Shown here in pieces: positions 26,749 through 34,939 of a stretch of 64,000 bases of DNA. The DNA comes from an uncultured Acetatifactor sp. (GTDB lineage: Bacteria; Bacillota; Clostridia; Lachnospirales; Lachnospiraceae). The stretch is taken from positions 62,001 to 126,000 of the forward strand of contig CATKXX010000002.1 in NCBI GenBank assembly GCA_949840935.1. Direction: 5' to 3'. The position numbers and the translations under genes are program-made. The first letter of the stretch is position 1; each line of letters opens with the position of its first letter. The notes beneath the pieces are model-generated. The model worked only from the letters and a program-made list of their open reading frames with translations, ran no database searches and was not told where the DNA came from.

Positions 26749-27378
26749 CTACTCATTTTGCCGGATATATGCCTCCAGCGCAAGCAATTCGCTTATATCC
26801 GGGTTTTTCTCCCCGCCAGGCGATGCTGCAGCTGCAGAAGACGTGCCTCCTCCCGCTATCCGCTTTTGCTTTGTATGGGCAGAATCCGTTTCCGCAAAGA
26901 CACCCGCCGGAATACGCCCCAGCGCCTTCAGGAGACTCTCCTTCTGTCCAGTGAGCTGGCTCATGATCTGGCTCACTTCCTGCGGTGTAAGCCCTTTCGG
27001 GATCTCTTTCAGGGTCTCTTCCAGGGCCTGGTCGAAATATAGCCCCAGATCCTCCGGGAGTAAGGGCGCCTCCCCTTTCCCCTTACAGGCATGAAAGAGG
27101 ATTCCCCCCAGCTTATCCAGGAGCCGGGCAGCAGGCCCCGGCGAGATCAGCTTATTGCTCATAGTCAGGTTCCTCTCTAATATCGGCGGGATATCCAGCT
27201 CCGGTGTCTCCTTAGACACAAACCGGATGCCGGCGGTTCCGGGCGCTGCCATACCGTCAAGCGGCACCTGCAAAATTTCCGGTTCAGGCCTCCCTCTGAA
27301 ATGCCTTGCCGGGGGGATTACCCTTCTCGCAGGCATCCCTGTCTGCTGGATGAATCCCTGTACATGACTCAAAGACAT
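26749..27378 (-). CDS. Hypothetical protein, upstream half of a TAG-split gene
   Basis: 209 aa, beginning MSLSHVQGFIQQTGMPARRV after GGAGGTGGGAAC. It contains a compact conserved-looking core (SNKLISPGPAARLLDKLGGI, then LPEDLGLYFDQALEETL) and a Ser/Ala/Gly-rich tail. I do not recognise the family, though proteins of this style are common in Lachnospiraceae. The product now ends in IRQNE at TAG 26749-26751, after which the same frame stays open for 180 codons. See the adjacent entry. Confidence 0.6.
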   Translation of the reverse strand: MSLSHVQGFIQQTGMPARRVIPPARHFRGRPEPEILQVPLDGMAAPGTAGIRFVSKETPELDIPPILERNLTMSNKLISPGPAARLLDKLGGILFHACKGKGEAPLLPEDLGLYFDQALEETLKEIPKGLTPQEVSQIMSQLTGQKESLLKALGRIPAGVFAETDSAHTKQKRIAGGGTSSAAAASPGGEKNPDISELLALEAYIRQNE

Positions 27379-27492
27379 GTTCCCACCTCCCTGCTGTCCT
27401 TTGCTGAAAGCTGCGTTACTGCTGTCACTCTGTTTTCAGCATACCATATTGCCCCGGTAGTATGGTGAAAGCACTACAGTTCCGTAGTAAGC

Positions 27493-27524
27493 TTTCAATC
27501 CACACTCCCGCACAGGGAGTGACG
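27493..27524 (-). repeat. Solitary CRISPR-repeat-like sequence (type I-C style)
   Basis: The minus strand reads GTCACTCCCTGTGCGGGAGT followed by GTGGATTGAAAG, 32 bp. This has the form of type I-C repeats: GTC start, central palindrome (CACTCCC/GGGAGTG) and the hallmark GTGGATTGAAA end. Only one copy is present, with no second repeat within a spacer length on either side and no cas gene in the window. It lies 35 bp past the copper ATPase stop codon and may double as a transcription-end hairpin, but it has no T-run. Confidence 0.55.
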
Positions 27525-27558
27525 TGTTTCACCCGGAAACAGTTTTTGCCCTGGATAA

Positions 27559-27768
27559 TCAGGCAATGCCTTTTACTTCATAGCCTGCCTCCGTCACAGC
27601 CGCGGCAAGGGCCTCGTCGGCGACCTCGCTCTCCAGCTCCACTGTGGCAGTCTTATCTTCAAGGCTCATGGTGACTGCTCTGACTCCCGCCACCTCCTCC
27701 AGTGCCTTCTGTACCCTACCGGTGCAGTGCCCGCACATCATTCCTTCGATCGTCATTACCTTTGTCAT
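27559..27768 (-). CDS. Possible internally initiated CopZ-like copper chaperone
   Basis: A 69-aa HMA domain identical to the end of the copper ATPase (MTKVMTIEGMMCGHC...). The internal ATG is preceded by GAGAGGG seven bases upstream, in a tail otherwise made of repeats. The length and start match free-standing CopZ proteins. It may therefore be made as a separate chaperone from the same mRNA as well as a fused domain. Inferred from the start signal only. Confidence 0.45.
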   Translation of the reverse strand: MTKVMTIEGMMCGHCTGRVQKALEEVAGVRAVTMSLEDKTATVELESEVADEALAAAVTEAGYEVKGIA

Positions 27769-30765
27769 TGTTTTACCCTCTCTTTCCTGTTCTGTTGTTC
27801 TGCCGGCTTCTATAGCCAGTTGTATTTCTGTGGTTTCCGCCGCCGGATGCAGCCCTGCGCCCTCTGCCGCTGGCCGCTTCTCTGCTCTTTCCGCCGCCGT
27901 ATGCAGTCCTGCGCTCTCTGCCACTGGCTGCTTCTCTGCTCTTTCTCCTGCCGGATGCAGCCCTGCGCTCTCTGCCGCTGGCCGCTTCTCTGCTCTTTCT
28001 TCTGCCGGCCGCGCTTCCGCACTGGCAGAATGTCTGTCTGTGTGTACTTTTTCTGGAAAACCGCTCTTAAAGCCCCTCAGCCGCAGTGCATTTCCCACTA
28101 CAAAGACGCTGCTCAGGCTCATAGCGGCGGCGCCAAACATGGGATTTAATCTCATCCCGAAGAAGGGGTACCACACCCCCGCCGCCAGAGGGATCCCTAT
28201 GGCATTGTAGAAGAAGGCCCAGAAGAGATTCTGCTTGATATTGCGGATGACCGCGCGGCTGAGCCGCACCGCCGTCACGGCATCCCTGAGATCGCTTTTC
28301 ATCAGCACGATATCCGCACTCTCCATCGCCACATCCGTTCCCGCGCCGATAGCCATGCCTACATCTGCTGCCGCAAGCGCAGGGGCATCATTGATGCCAT
28401 CACCGATCATTGCCACTTTTCTGCCTGATTGCTGCAATTCACGGATTTTCCTTTCCTTATCCTGGGGCAGGACTTCCGCCACCACCTCCTCAATGTCCAG
28501 CTGCTCCTGCACCGCCTCCGCCGTGCGACGGTTATCTCCGGTGAGCATGACCACATGAATCCCCATCTCCCTGAAGCGCCGTATTGCGTCATGGGATCCC
28601 GGTTTGATGCCGTCCGTTACGTCAATCTCTCCCAGCAGCTGGCCCTCCCGGGCCACCAGGAGAGGCGTCCTGCCCTCCTGCGCTATTTCGTCCAGGCCTT
28701 TGGCATATATGGGATCGATGCGGATGCCGTTTTCCTCCATGTATGCGCGGTTTCCCACAAAGAAGCGGGTTCCTGCCTCCCATCCCCGATCCACCCGGTT
28801 TCTGATCTGCTCCTTCCGCTGCTCAGAGGTTCCTTTATCCGGTATCTCCCGCTCAGCCTCTCCGGCAGCCTCTCCTCCCAGATACTCCGTAACTGCAGCA
28901 CCGTCCTTCCCCTTTCCTGCCAGGAAAACGGACACAGGGCCGTCGCCCCCGGGGATCATGGGGCGGGGAGGGATATCCTCCGCCAGTACGCCCTCGATCC
29001 CCCTGCCAGGCACCGCTTTGAAATCCCTGACCTCAGGGAGGGAAAGGCCGTCACCCTGCGCCCGCTCCAGGACGGCCTCCGCCAATGGATGCTCGCTCTT
29101 TTTTTCCAATGCCGCGGCAATCTGCAACAGAGTGTCCGTAGACAAATCCCGCACATAACAGCCGCAGCCGCTGAAGCTCAGCTTTCCGGTAGTGATCGTA
29201 CCGGTTTTGTCCATGACCACCGTATCGATCTCCTTGGCTCTCTGCAGGGCTTCCCCGGATTTGATCAGTATCCCGTGATTGGCCCCTACCCCGGTTCCCA
29301 CCATAATCGCCACAGGAGTTGCCAGCCCCAGGGCACAGGGGCAGGAAATTACCAATACCGCTATGGCAGAGGAGATGGCAAACTCGGCCCCCGCTCCTGC
29401 CAGCAGCCACACAGCCAGGGTAACAAGGGCTATTCCCATGACCACAGGCACAAAAACCCCCGCCACCTTATCCGCCAACCGGGCGATGGGCGCCTTGCTG
29501 GCGCTGGCTTCCTCCACCAGGCGGATGATCTGGGACAATGTGGTATCCTCCCCCACCCTGTCCGCGCGGCATTTTAAAAACCCGGCTTTGTTCACGGTAG
29601 CCGACACTACCTTATCCCCTGCCTGCTTTTCCACCGGTATGCTCTCCCCTGTGATTGCCGCCTCATTAATGCTGGAGCTGCCTTCCAGCACCGTCCCGTC
29701 CACAGGCACCAAACTTCCCGGCTTCACCAGAAAGATATCCCCTGCCGCCAGCGTCTCAGTGGGAACCTCCATTTCCTGGCCTTCCGCAGTCAACAGGATT
29801 GCCGTTTTAGGCGACAGATCCATAAGCCTGGTAATGGCCTCGCTGGTCTTTCCCTTAGAGCGGCTCTCCAGATATTTTCCCACAGTGATCAGCGTCAGTA
29901 TCATACCGGCGGATTCAAGATACAGGTCATGGGAATACCGCTCCACCAGGGCCATATCGCCGTGCCCCAGGCCATAACTGATGCGGTACATTGCGAAGAT
30001 GCCGTACCCGATTGCGGCGGAAGCTCCCAGCGCGATCAGGCTGTCCATATTGGGGGACAGATGCCGGATCGTCTTAAATCCCACAGAGAAAAATTTTCGG
30101 TTCATATATACAATGGGAATTAACAGCAAAAGCTGTGTCATGGCAAAGGTCATGGCGTTGGCATTTCCATGCAGGTACCGATGTACCAAACCCGGGATTG
30201 GCAGTCCGAACCACTCGTTATACATATGGTACATTGCCACATACATCAACGGAATCAAAAAGCCAATCGAAATGCCAAGCCGCCATTTCATGGCTCTGGC
30301 CTCCTCCCTGGCCTTTCGCTGTACGCTGCCGTGCCCGCCTTCCGCCGTACTGCCTCCCGCGCTTCCTGACACTCCGCCTCCCGCCGCACTGCCTCCCGCG
30401 CTTCCTGATGCTCCGCCTTCCGCCGTACTGCCTCCGGTTCCGCTTTCCGGGCCTCCGGCCCTTTCTGATACCCTGCCTCCCGGGTTTTCACCACGGGAAA
30501 TCTTACATTCCCCTCTCTGCCCGGCCCCCGCGGAAGCAGCTCTGCGGGCCCCTCCGATGATCAGGGAAGCCCCATACCCTGCCTTTTCCACCGCCGCAGT
30601 AATATCTTCCCCTGTCAGCCGGCCCTCATCATAACTGACATCCATAGTCTCCGTCAGCAGATTCACCGACGCTTTCTCCATCCCCGCCAGCTTCCGCACT
30701 GCCTTCTCCACATGGGAGGAGCAGGCGGAGCAGGTCATTCCGGAAATATGATACCGCTCTTTCAT
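27559..30765 (-). CDS. copA: Copper-exporting P-type ATPase with fused C-terminal copper chaperone domain
   Basis: About 1,068 aa, starting MKERYHISGMTCSACSSHVE after GAGG. Order: HMA domain with GMTCSAC; Gly/Ser/Ala-rich linker with a 13-residue repeat; eight-helix P1B ATPase with TGES, CPCALGLATP metal site, DKTGTIT phosphorylation site, SEHPLAEA, MLTGDN and GDGINDAPALAAADVGMAIG; then a tail with three 18-residue repeats (AEKRPAAESAGLHPAGER type) joined to a second HMA domain, GMMCGHCTGRVQ. The N-domain has an insertion of about 60 residues after RGIEGVLAEDIPP. It exports Cu(I) across the cytoplasmic membrane. Operon with csoR; regulated by the CsoR operators at 31353-31400. The end domain has its own internal start signal. 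Confidence 0.93.
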   Translation of the reverse strand: MKERYHISGMTCSACSSHVEKAVRKLAGMEKASVNLLTETMDVSYDEGRLTGEDITAAVEKAGYGASLIIGGARRAASAGAGQRGECKISRGENPGGRVSERAGGPESGTGGSTAEGGASGSAGGSAAGGGVSGSAGGSTAEGGHGSVQRKAREEARAMKWRLGISIGFLIPLMYVAMYHMYNEWFGLPIPGLVHRYLHGNANAMTFAMTQLLLLIPIVYMNRKFFSVGFKTIRHLSPNMDSLIALGASAAIGYGIFAMYRISYGLGHGDMALVERYSHDLYLESAGMILTLITVGKYLESRSKGKTSEAITRLMDLSPKTAILLTAEGQEMEVPTETLAAGDIFLVKPGSLVPVDGTVLEGSSSINEAAITGESIPVEKQAGDKVVSATVNKAGFLKCRADRVGEDTTLSQIIRLVEEASASKAPIARLADKVAGVFVPVVMGIALVTLAVWLLAGAGAEFAISSAIAVLVISCPCALGLATPVAIMVGTGVGANHGILIKSGEALQRAKEIDTVVMDKTGTITTGKLSFSGCGCYVRDLSTDTLLQIAAALEKKSEHPLAEAVLERAQGDGLSLPEVRDFKAVPGRGIEGVLAEDIPPRPMIPGGDGPVSVFLAGKGKDGAAVTEYLGGEAAGEAEREIPDKGTSEQRKEQIRNRVDRGWEAGTRFFVGNRAYMEENGIRIDPIYAKGLDEIAQEGRTPLLVAREGQLLGEIDVTDGIKPGSHDAIRRFREMGIHVVMLTGDNRRTAEAVQEQLDIEEVVAEVLPQDKERKIRELQQSGRKVAMIGDGINDAPALAAADVGMAIGAGTDVAMESADIVLMKSDLRDAVTAVRLSRAVIRNIKQNLFWAFFYNAIGIPLAAGVWYPFFGMRLNPMFGAAAMSLSSVFVVGNALRLRGFKSGFPEKVHTDRHSASAEARPAEERAEKRPAAESAGLHPAGERAEKQPVAESAGLHTAAERAEKRPAAEGAGLHPAAETTEIQLAIEAGRTTEQEREGKTMTKVMTIEGMMCGHCTGRVQKALEEVAGVRAVTMSLEDKTATVELESEVADEALAAAVTEAGYEVKGIA
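27865..28019 (-). repeat. 54-bp coding tandem repeat in copA tail
   Basis: Three 54-bp units, each encoding 18 residues, between the ATPase core and the C-terminal HMA domain. Units differ by a few substitutions and keep the frame. Confidence 0.85.
30335..30435 (-). repeat. 39-bp coding tandem repeat in copA linker
   Basis: Two and a half units of 13 residues (STAEGGASGSAGG type) in the linker between the first HMA domain and the membrane core. Confidence 0.8.
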
Positions 30766-30885
30766 ATGTCCATCCTCTCTTTCCGTCCATCCGTTCCTGC
30801 TGTAAATCCTCCTGCCGCAAATGCCTCTAAAGCAGGACTCTGCGAATCCGCCCCGCACCAGGACGTCCCCGCCTTTAAAAGTATC

Positions 30886-31242
30886 TTATTTCAGCTTCTT
30901 CATAAGCTCCACCGCCTCGTCAACAATACCGGTGTTTCCCTTCCTGATTTCCTCCACCACGCAGGTTTCCATGTGTTCCTGAAATATCAGATAGCCAAAA
31001 GCCTGCAGGGCGCTCTCCACCGCCGCCACTTGTGTCAGGATATCGCCGCAATAGCGGTTCTCCTCCAGCATCCTTCCGATTCCGTTCAGCTGCCCCATCA
31101 TACGGTTCAGCCGGTTTCTCAACTGTCTCAGTTCCTTTTCCTGTCTTGGCGTGGCCTTCTGATGGCAATTACAGCATGGAACCGCTTCTTCCTGCCCCGT
31201 CTCCATTACTGTTTCCACTTCCTGATCCGTAGTCTCCTGCAT
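30886..31242 (-). CDS. csoR: CsoR-family copper-sensing repressor
   Basis: 118 aa from ATG with AGGAG eight bases upstream. A four-helix DUF156 repressor: RLNRMMGQLNGIGRMLEENR is the family's first helix, and the Cu(I) ligands are present as Cys in NRYCGD, His and Cys in EHMETC. An added amino-terminal segment has CCNCH, a possible extra metal site. It represses the csoR-copA operon until copper binds. Two 17-bp operators lie in the promoter just upstream. The copper ATPase gene follows after about 120 bp. Confidence 0.93.
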   Translation of the reverse strand: MQETTDQEVETVMETGQEEAVPCCNCHQKATPRQEKELRQLRNRLNRMMGQLNGIGRMLEENRYCGDILTQVAAVESALQAFGYLIFQEHMETCVVEEIRKGNTGIVDEAVELMKKLK

Positions 31243-31352
31243 CTTATCCACTCCTCCGTATATTTCCCTTTTATTCCCGCCGCCTATGAGCCAAGTCAGC
31301 GCAGATTAATTTGTGCCGCCGTTTGTGTTAGCATAAATGGATATAAAGTCAA

Positions 31353-31407
31353 ATACCCTGGCGGGGTATTCATAATATATTATATACCCCACCAGGGTAT
31401 CTGTCAA
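31353..31407 (-). promoter_or_regulatory. csoR-copA promoter with two CsoR operators
   Basis: TTGACA (31402-31407), a 17-bp spacer and TATAAT (31379-31384): a perfect sigma-A promoter. The spacer holds operator 1 (ATACCCTGGTGGGGTAT on the minus strand, 31384-31400). A second copy, ATACCCTGGCGGGGTAT on the plus strand, covers 31353-31369 near the transcription start. The G/C tract pair in an ATACCC...GGGTAT frame is the type of site bound by copper-sensing CsoR. Confidence 0.9.
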
Positions 31408-31445
31408 TTATTATTTACTTTTTTCACCCGTTACGAATACAGCTG

Positions 31446-32075
31446 TCACGAATGCACCGGCTGCCCCAGGCAGGCCTCCGTATGCTCCGATACATCCTGC
31501 ATCCAGAGCACCTCCTCACCGGCCCTGACCTGTCCCTCCGTCGTAGCGATCACATCATTTCCATATATATAATTCTCCACCCGGACAGCCACCTCCGTTG
31601 AAGCCCCTTCCACAGCCAGCCCCTGCCTGTCAAATTCCAGCAGCAGCTTACCCTTGCCCACAATCTCATTCTGTACCACCCTGGGGCGATAATATCTGCC
31701 GAGCATATCATCCCCCGCATCTCCCGCCTGAATATACAGCTCCGCGCCAAAATCCGTGCGGAAACGGAATGCGTTTCCCATAGGATACAGTTTCGTGATC
31801 TTTCCTCCCACAGGGGCATACAGCCTGTCCTCCAACGGCCGGATCACCACCTCAGCCTCCGGCCCTTCCCGGCGTATGGTCACAAGCCCGGACACGGGGC
31901 TTCCCACTGACCATCCCCTGCCATCCTTCTGTGTCCTCTTTTCCCTGCCCTTTATCATTTCCTCTCCTTCAGCTTCGTCCGCCTCCCCCGGCAGATACAG
32001 CCTTCCTGCAAAGAAGCCAAAGCAGACCGATGCCGCAAGACAGGACGCAAGAATTAAAAAATGAATTGTTATCAT
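31446..32075 (-). CDS. Membrane-anchored EIIA(Glc)-like protein lacking active-site histidines
   Basis: 209 aa from ATG with AGGAGG nine bases upstream. One amino-terminal membrane helix (ITIHFLILASCLAASVCFGF), a charged linker, then a domain with the EIIA-glucose fold pattern: SPVSGLVTI, LYAPVGGKITKLYPMGNAF, GAELYIQAG and GKLLLEFD. In true EIIA the TKHAIG and LIHIG motifs carry the two active histidines; here they read PMGNAF and YIQAG, so phosphotransfer is not possible. Probably a binding or structural role. It ends about 40 bp before the csoR promoter and shows no clear operon partner. Confidence 0.7.
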   Translation of the reverse strand: MITIHFLILASCLAASVCFGFFAGRLYLPGEADEAEGEEMIKGREKRTQKDGRGWSVGSPVSGLVTIRREGPEAEVVIRPLEDRLYAPVGGKITKLYPMGNAFRFRTDFGAELYIQAGDAGDDMLGRYYRPRVVQNEIVGKGKLLLEFDRQGLAVEGASTEVAVRVENYIYGNDVIATTEGQVRAGEEVLWMQDVSEHTEACLGQPVHS

Positions 32076-32156
32076 AATATAACACCTCCTGATAAGCCTG
32101 ATTATTTCCCGGCTGAAGGGAAATAATACCACATTTTAATAACTCAAAAAAAAATG

Positions 32157-32186
32157 TTGACACTGTAGTGTAATCAGTGTTATACT
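32157..32186 (+). promoter_or_regulatory. Promoter of the cold-shock gene
   Basis: TTGACA, 18-bp spacer, TATACT. It gives a leader of about 155 nt before the start codon at 32348. Confidence 0.8.
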
Positions 32187-32189
32187 ACG

Positions 32190-32347
32190 CTTGTATTCTA
32201 AATGAAAGTCATTGAACTCACATATTTTTGTAAGTCATTGCAACTTTGATGATGGTTTACAAAAATATGTGATTTTTTTGTCGTACGGTTTAGAATAAAA
32301 AAGCAAAAACGGGCATAACGCCCCTTTATAATGAAGGAGGTACCAAA
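32190..32347 (+). promoter_or_regulatory. Structured 5' leader of the cold-shock mRNA
   Basis: A perfect 15-bp stem, CACATATTTTTGTAA (32219-32233) with TTACAAAAATATGTG (32257-32271), is followed by seven T, so it looks like an internal terminator. An outer pairing TATTCTAAA / TTTAGAATA encloses it. The words AAGTCATTGAACT and AAGTCATTGCAACT occur as direct repeats on each side of the left arm. This could be an attenuator or temperature-sensitive leader. Confidence 0.6.
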
Positions 32348-32563
32348 ATGAATAACGGTACAGTTAAGTGGTTTAACGCACAGAAGGGTTATGGTTTCAT
32401 CACAAATGATGCGACCGGTGAGGAAGTATTCGTACATTTCTCCGCAATCAATGCTGAGGGCTTCAAGTCTCTCGAGGAGGGCCAGAAGGTTACTTTTGAT
32501 ACCGAGTGCGATCCCCAGAACAGCAGCAAGATTCGCGCTACCAACGTTTCTGTAGTGGCTTAA
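32348..32563 (+). CDS. Cold-shock protein (CspA/CspB family)
   Basis: 71 aa, a single OB-fold cold-shock domain. RNA-binding motifs are KGYGFI (RNP1) and VFVHF (RNP2), both intact. AAGGAGG lies seven to eight bases upstream. It should bind single-stranded RNA/DNA and melt mRNA structure after temperature drop or in growth transitions. It is a single-gene transcript between its own promoter and a strong terminator at 32617. Confidence 0.95.
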   Translation: MNNGTVKWFNAQKGYGFITNDATGEEVFVHFSAINAEGFKSLEEGQKVTFDTECDPQNSSKIRATNVSVVA

Positions 32564-32616
32564 GGTTTTGGTCACAGGTTGAACCATAACGCCTGGTATT
32601 AATCAGGCAGGCAAAA

Positions 32617-32646
32617 AAACACACCGGTTATCCGGTGTGTTTTTTG
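32617..32646 (+). terminator. Intrinsic terminator after cold-shock gene
   Basis: ACACACCGG, loop TTAT, CCGGTGTGT, then a T-run. Near-perfect GC-rich stem. Confidence 0.9.
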
Positions 32647-32658
32647 TTATTTTATCGT

Positions 32659-33804
32659 TCAGTCCGCCAGCCTTCTCATTTCCGTATACGCAAGGAGCAG
32701 CGGCCCCACACCCTTCGCATCATTCTCCACAACAGGCTCTGACATATAATATTCAAAGGTACCGTCGCGCCTGGTGTCGTTTGCCGGCCCGAGGCCCGCC
32801 ACCAGGCAGATACCGCCCAGATTCAGCTCGCCGTCTGTCTCTTTCAGATATCGGTCACAGATTCCGCGGAACGCCTTCAGCCCAGGCTCCCTGCAGCTTT
32901 CCGGCAGGAATCCCAGACGCACGCCCTTTAGCAGGGAATAGGACATGATGGCACTGCCGCTGGTCTCCAGGTAATTGGGCTCCCTGCCGCCCAGGGCGGG
33001 CAGCTGGTACCACATACCGCTTTCATCCTGAAACTTCAGCATATCGTCCACCAGCTGGATGAACACTCCCTTCAGGTTCTCATACTCCTGCCGATATTCT
33101 TCACCGGGGTCGCATTTTACCAGCGTATCCAGAAGTGCCATGGAGTACCAGCCGATAGCCCTCAGCCAGAAATTCCTGGAAAGGCCGGTCTCCTTATCGC
33201 ACCAGAATATTTCCCTGGAAGCGTCATAACCATGATAGTAAAGGCCCGTTTCCCCGTCCCGCATGTATTTCACCACATTTGCAAATTGCGCAAAGATGTC
33301 GCTGTAATTCTTTTTATCGTTAAATTTGGTCTCATATTCCATGTAGAAAGGCTGCCCCATATAGAGGCCGTCCAGCCATACCTGGTTGGGATATATTTTC
33401 TTATGCCAGAAATTGCCCTCAGGAGTCCTGGGCTGCTTCTGCACCTGGCTGTAGATCAGGTCTATGGCCCTGCGATACTTCTCCTTACCGTTCATATCAT
33501 ACAGCGCAAACAGCGTCTTGCCCGCATTGACATTGTCAATATTGTAGTCCTCAGGCTTATAGCCCTTAATGGTTCCGTCCTCATTGACCCTGTAATCAAT
33601 AAACGCATCCGCGAATTCATAGTACTTCTTCTCGCCTGTGGCCTGATAAATCTCCAGCATAGCAAGGATCATACAGCCGTCAATGTAATTCCAGCCGGCT
33701 CCCTTTCCGCCCGCTTTTGCCTTCTCAATGTTCCACACCGGAACCTCCACCGTGCTCTTCTCGATCAAACCGTCTATGTATCTCTCAAAAACGGGCATCT
33801 GCAT
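32659..33804 (-). CDS. GH105 unsaturated rhamnogalacturonyl hydrolase
   Basis: 381 aa, cytoplasmic (no signal peptide). The sequence fits the (alpha/alpha)6-barrel family of YteR/YesR enzymes: DGCMILAMLEIYQATGEKKY, QVWLDGLYMGQPF with the proposed catalytic Asp, and RAIGWYSMALLD. These enzymes hydrate the unsaturated sugar left by pectin or other polysaccharide lyases. It stands alone here, without lyases or transporters, so its substrate oligosaccharide must be imported by systems elsewhere. No operon partner is visible. Confidence 0.88.
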   Translation of the reverse strand: MQMPVFERYIDGLIEKSTVEVPVWNIEKAKAGGKGAGWNYIDGCMILAMLEIYQATGEKKYYEFADAFIDYRVNEDGTIKGYKPEDYNIDNVNAGKTLFALYDMNGKEKYRRAIDLIYSQVQKQPRTPEGNFWHKKIYPNQVWLDGLYMGQPFYMEYETKFNDKKNYSDIFAQFANVVKYMRDGETGLYYHGYDASREIFWCDKETGLSRNFWLRAIGWYSMALLDTLVKCDPGEEYRQEYENLKGVFIQLVDDMLKFQDESGMWYQLPALGGREPNYLETSGSAIMSYSLLKGVRLGFLPESCREPGLKAFRGICDRYLKETDGELNLGGICLVAGLGPANDTRRDGTFEYYMSEPVVENDAKGVGPLLLAYTEMRRLAD

Positions 33805-33918
33805 ATCCTTCTACCTCCCATAAGTAATATATACTTAAATATTACACGGTTTTCCAATATAAGTCAATGCAGTTTTCACGAATGCACTTCAGCCCCAGCC
33901 GACCCTGCGGCAAGATCC

Positions 33919-34764
33919 CTACACCACAGCTATCCAGCCCAGCCCCATAGCCAGGGTCACAAGCCAGATCAGGAACAGATGCACCGGATAAAAGGCATAG
34001 AAAAAATATTTCATCCTCAGTCCCCTCTCCCCATTGTAAAAGCCGATGGGGATGAAAGCCAGGGGGGCCGTCACCTCCCACAGGAAAGCAACACAGCCCG
34101 CCGCAATCTGCAGAGGCTTCTTTTTCCGGAAAATATACAATACCATGATGCATACTACTCCGGTAGCGGCGTAATCCGTCTTCAGGAAGTGGGCCACTCC
34201 CGCACCTACCGCAAGCGCAGCTGCGGAAAACACGATCTTAACCACAAGATTCAATCTCTTGCCTGCCGCCCATTCCTTTTTCGCGATCCAGTCAAACGCG
34301 ATCATAGTCAGTAGACCCAAAAACAGCGTAAAGAACACATTTTGATAGCCGAATTCCAACACCTTCCCGTTGAAACACAAGTCAAAGGGAATCTCCGAGA
34401 CCAGAGCGAACATCCCAAGCCTTAAGGCATACTTTTTCACATCATGGGTTCTCTGGAAACCTTCCACCAGCAGGAACGCAAAGATGGGAAAGCCAAGCCG
34501 CCCGATCATACGCAGCGCCGTGTAGGTATAATAAAGCGTCCCGTTCTCCACCAGCCACCGCATCATCACATTCAAGTCACTGGACGCCACCGCCTCCATG
34601 TATCCCGACGTCATCACAAGCCTCCCCAGGATCCCCGCCCCGATATGGTCAATGAGCATGGAGACAATGGCAATGATCTTAATCGTGCTGCCCGTGATCC
34701 CCTTTTTTTTGGTCTCAGCCGGAGCTGCCTGCACCGCCTGCTGATTTAATTGTATACTATCCAT
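33919..34764 (-). CDS. TraX-family membrane protein
   Basis: 281 aa with about eight predicted membrane spans. The start region STIKIIAIVSMLIDHIGAGI and RMIGRLGFPIFAFLLVEGF are the signature blocks of the TraX family, named from F-pilin acetylation but widespread in clostridial chromosomes where it probably acetylates a surface molecule. No conjugation genes are near, so a transfer function is not implied. Start chosen at ATG with GGAGGA upstream. Confidence 0.85.
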   Translation of the reverse strand: MDSIQLNQQAVQAAPAETKKKGITGSTIKIIAIVSMLIDHIGAGILGRLVMTSGYMEAVASSDLNVMMRWLVENGTLYYTYTALRMIGRLGFPIFAFLLVEGFQRTHDVKKYALRLGMFALVSEIPFDLCFNGKVLEFGYQNVFFTLFLGLLTMIAFDWIAKKEWAAGKRLNLVVKIVFSAAALAVGAGVAHFLKTDYAATGVVCIMVLYIFRKKKPLQIAAGCVAFLWEVTAPLAFIPIGFYNGERGLRMKYFFYAFYPVHLFLIWLVTLAMGLGWIAVV

Positions 34765-34939
34765 TTTTTATCCTCCTATTGCACTATTACATTAATACAA
34801 TAATACTTTCCATACCTTTTGTCAATCCCGGATTGAACGCATCTTCCCCCATTCCTCTCCGGTCATGGACAGTCCCTCAAGGCTTCGCCTTTCAGGTTCG
34901 CGCAAAAAGGGGACAGCCTGTCTCATCTGTCCCTCCGTG

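Noticed and set aside
27480..27560. CRISPR array
   Set aside because: Only one repeat-like unit is present; no second repeat or spacer periodicity, so only a solitary repeat is reported.
28429..29577. 382-aa open frame opposite the copper ATPase
   Set aside because: Shadow frame; the ATPase motifs are complete on the other strand.
33919..34764. Conjugation gene because of the TraX name
   Set aside because: TraX homologues are common chromosomal membrane proteins in Clostridia and no transfer genes are nearby.
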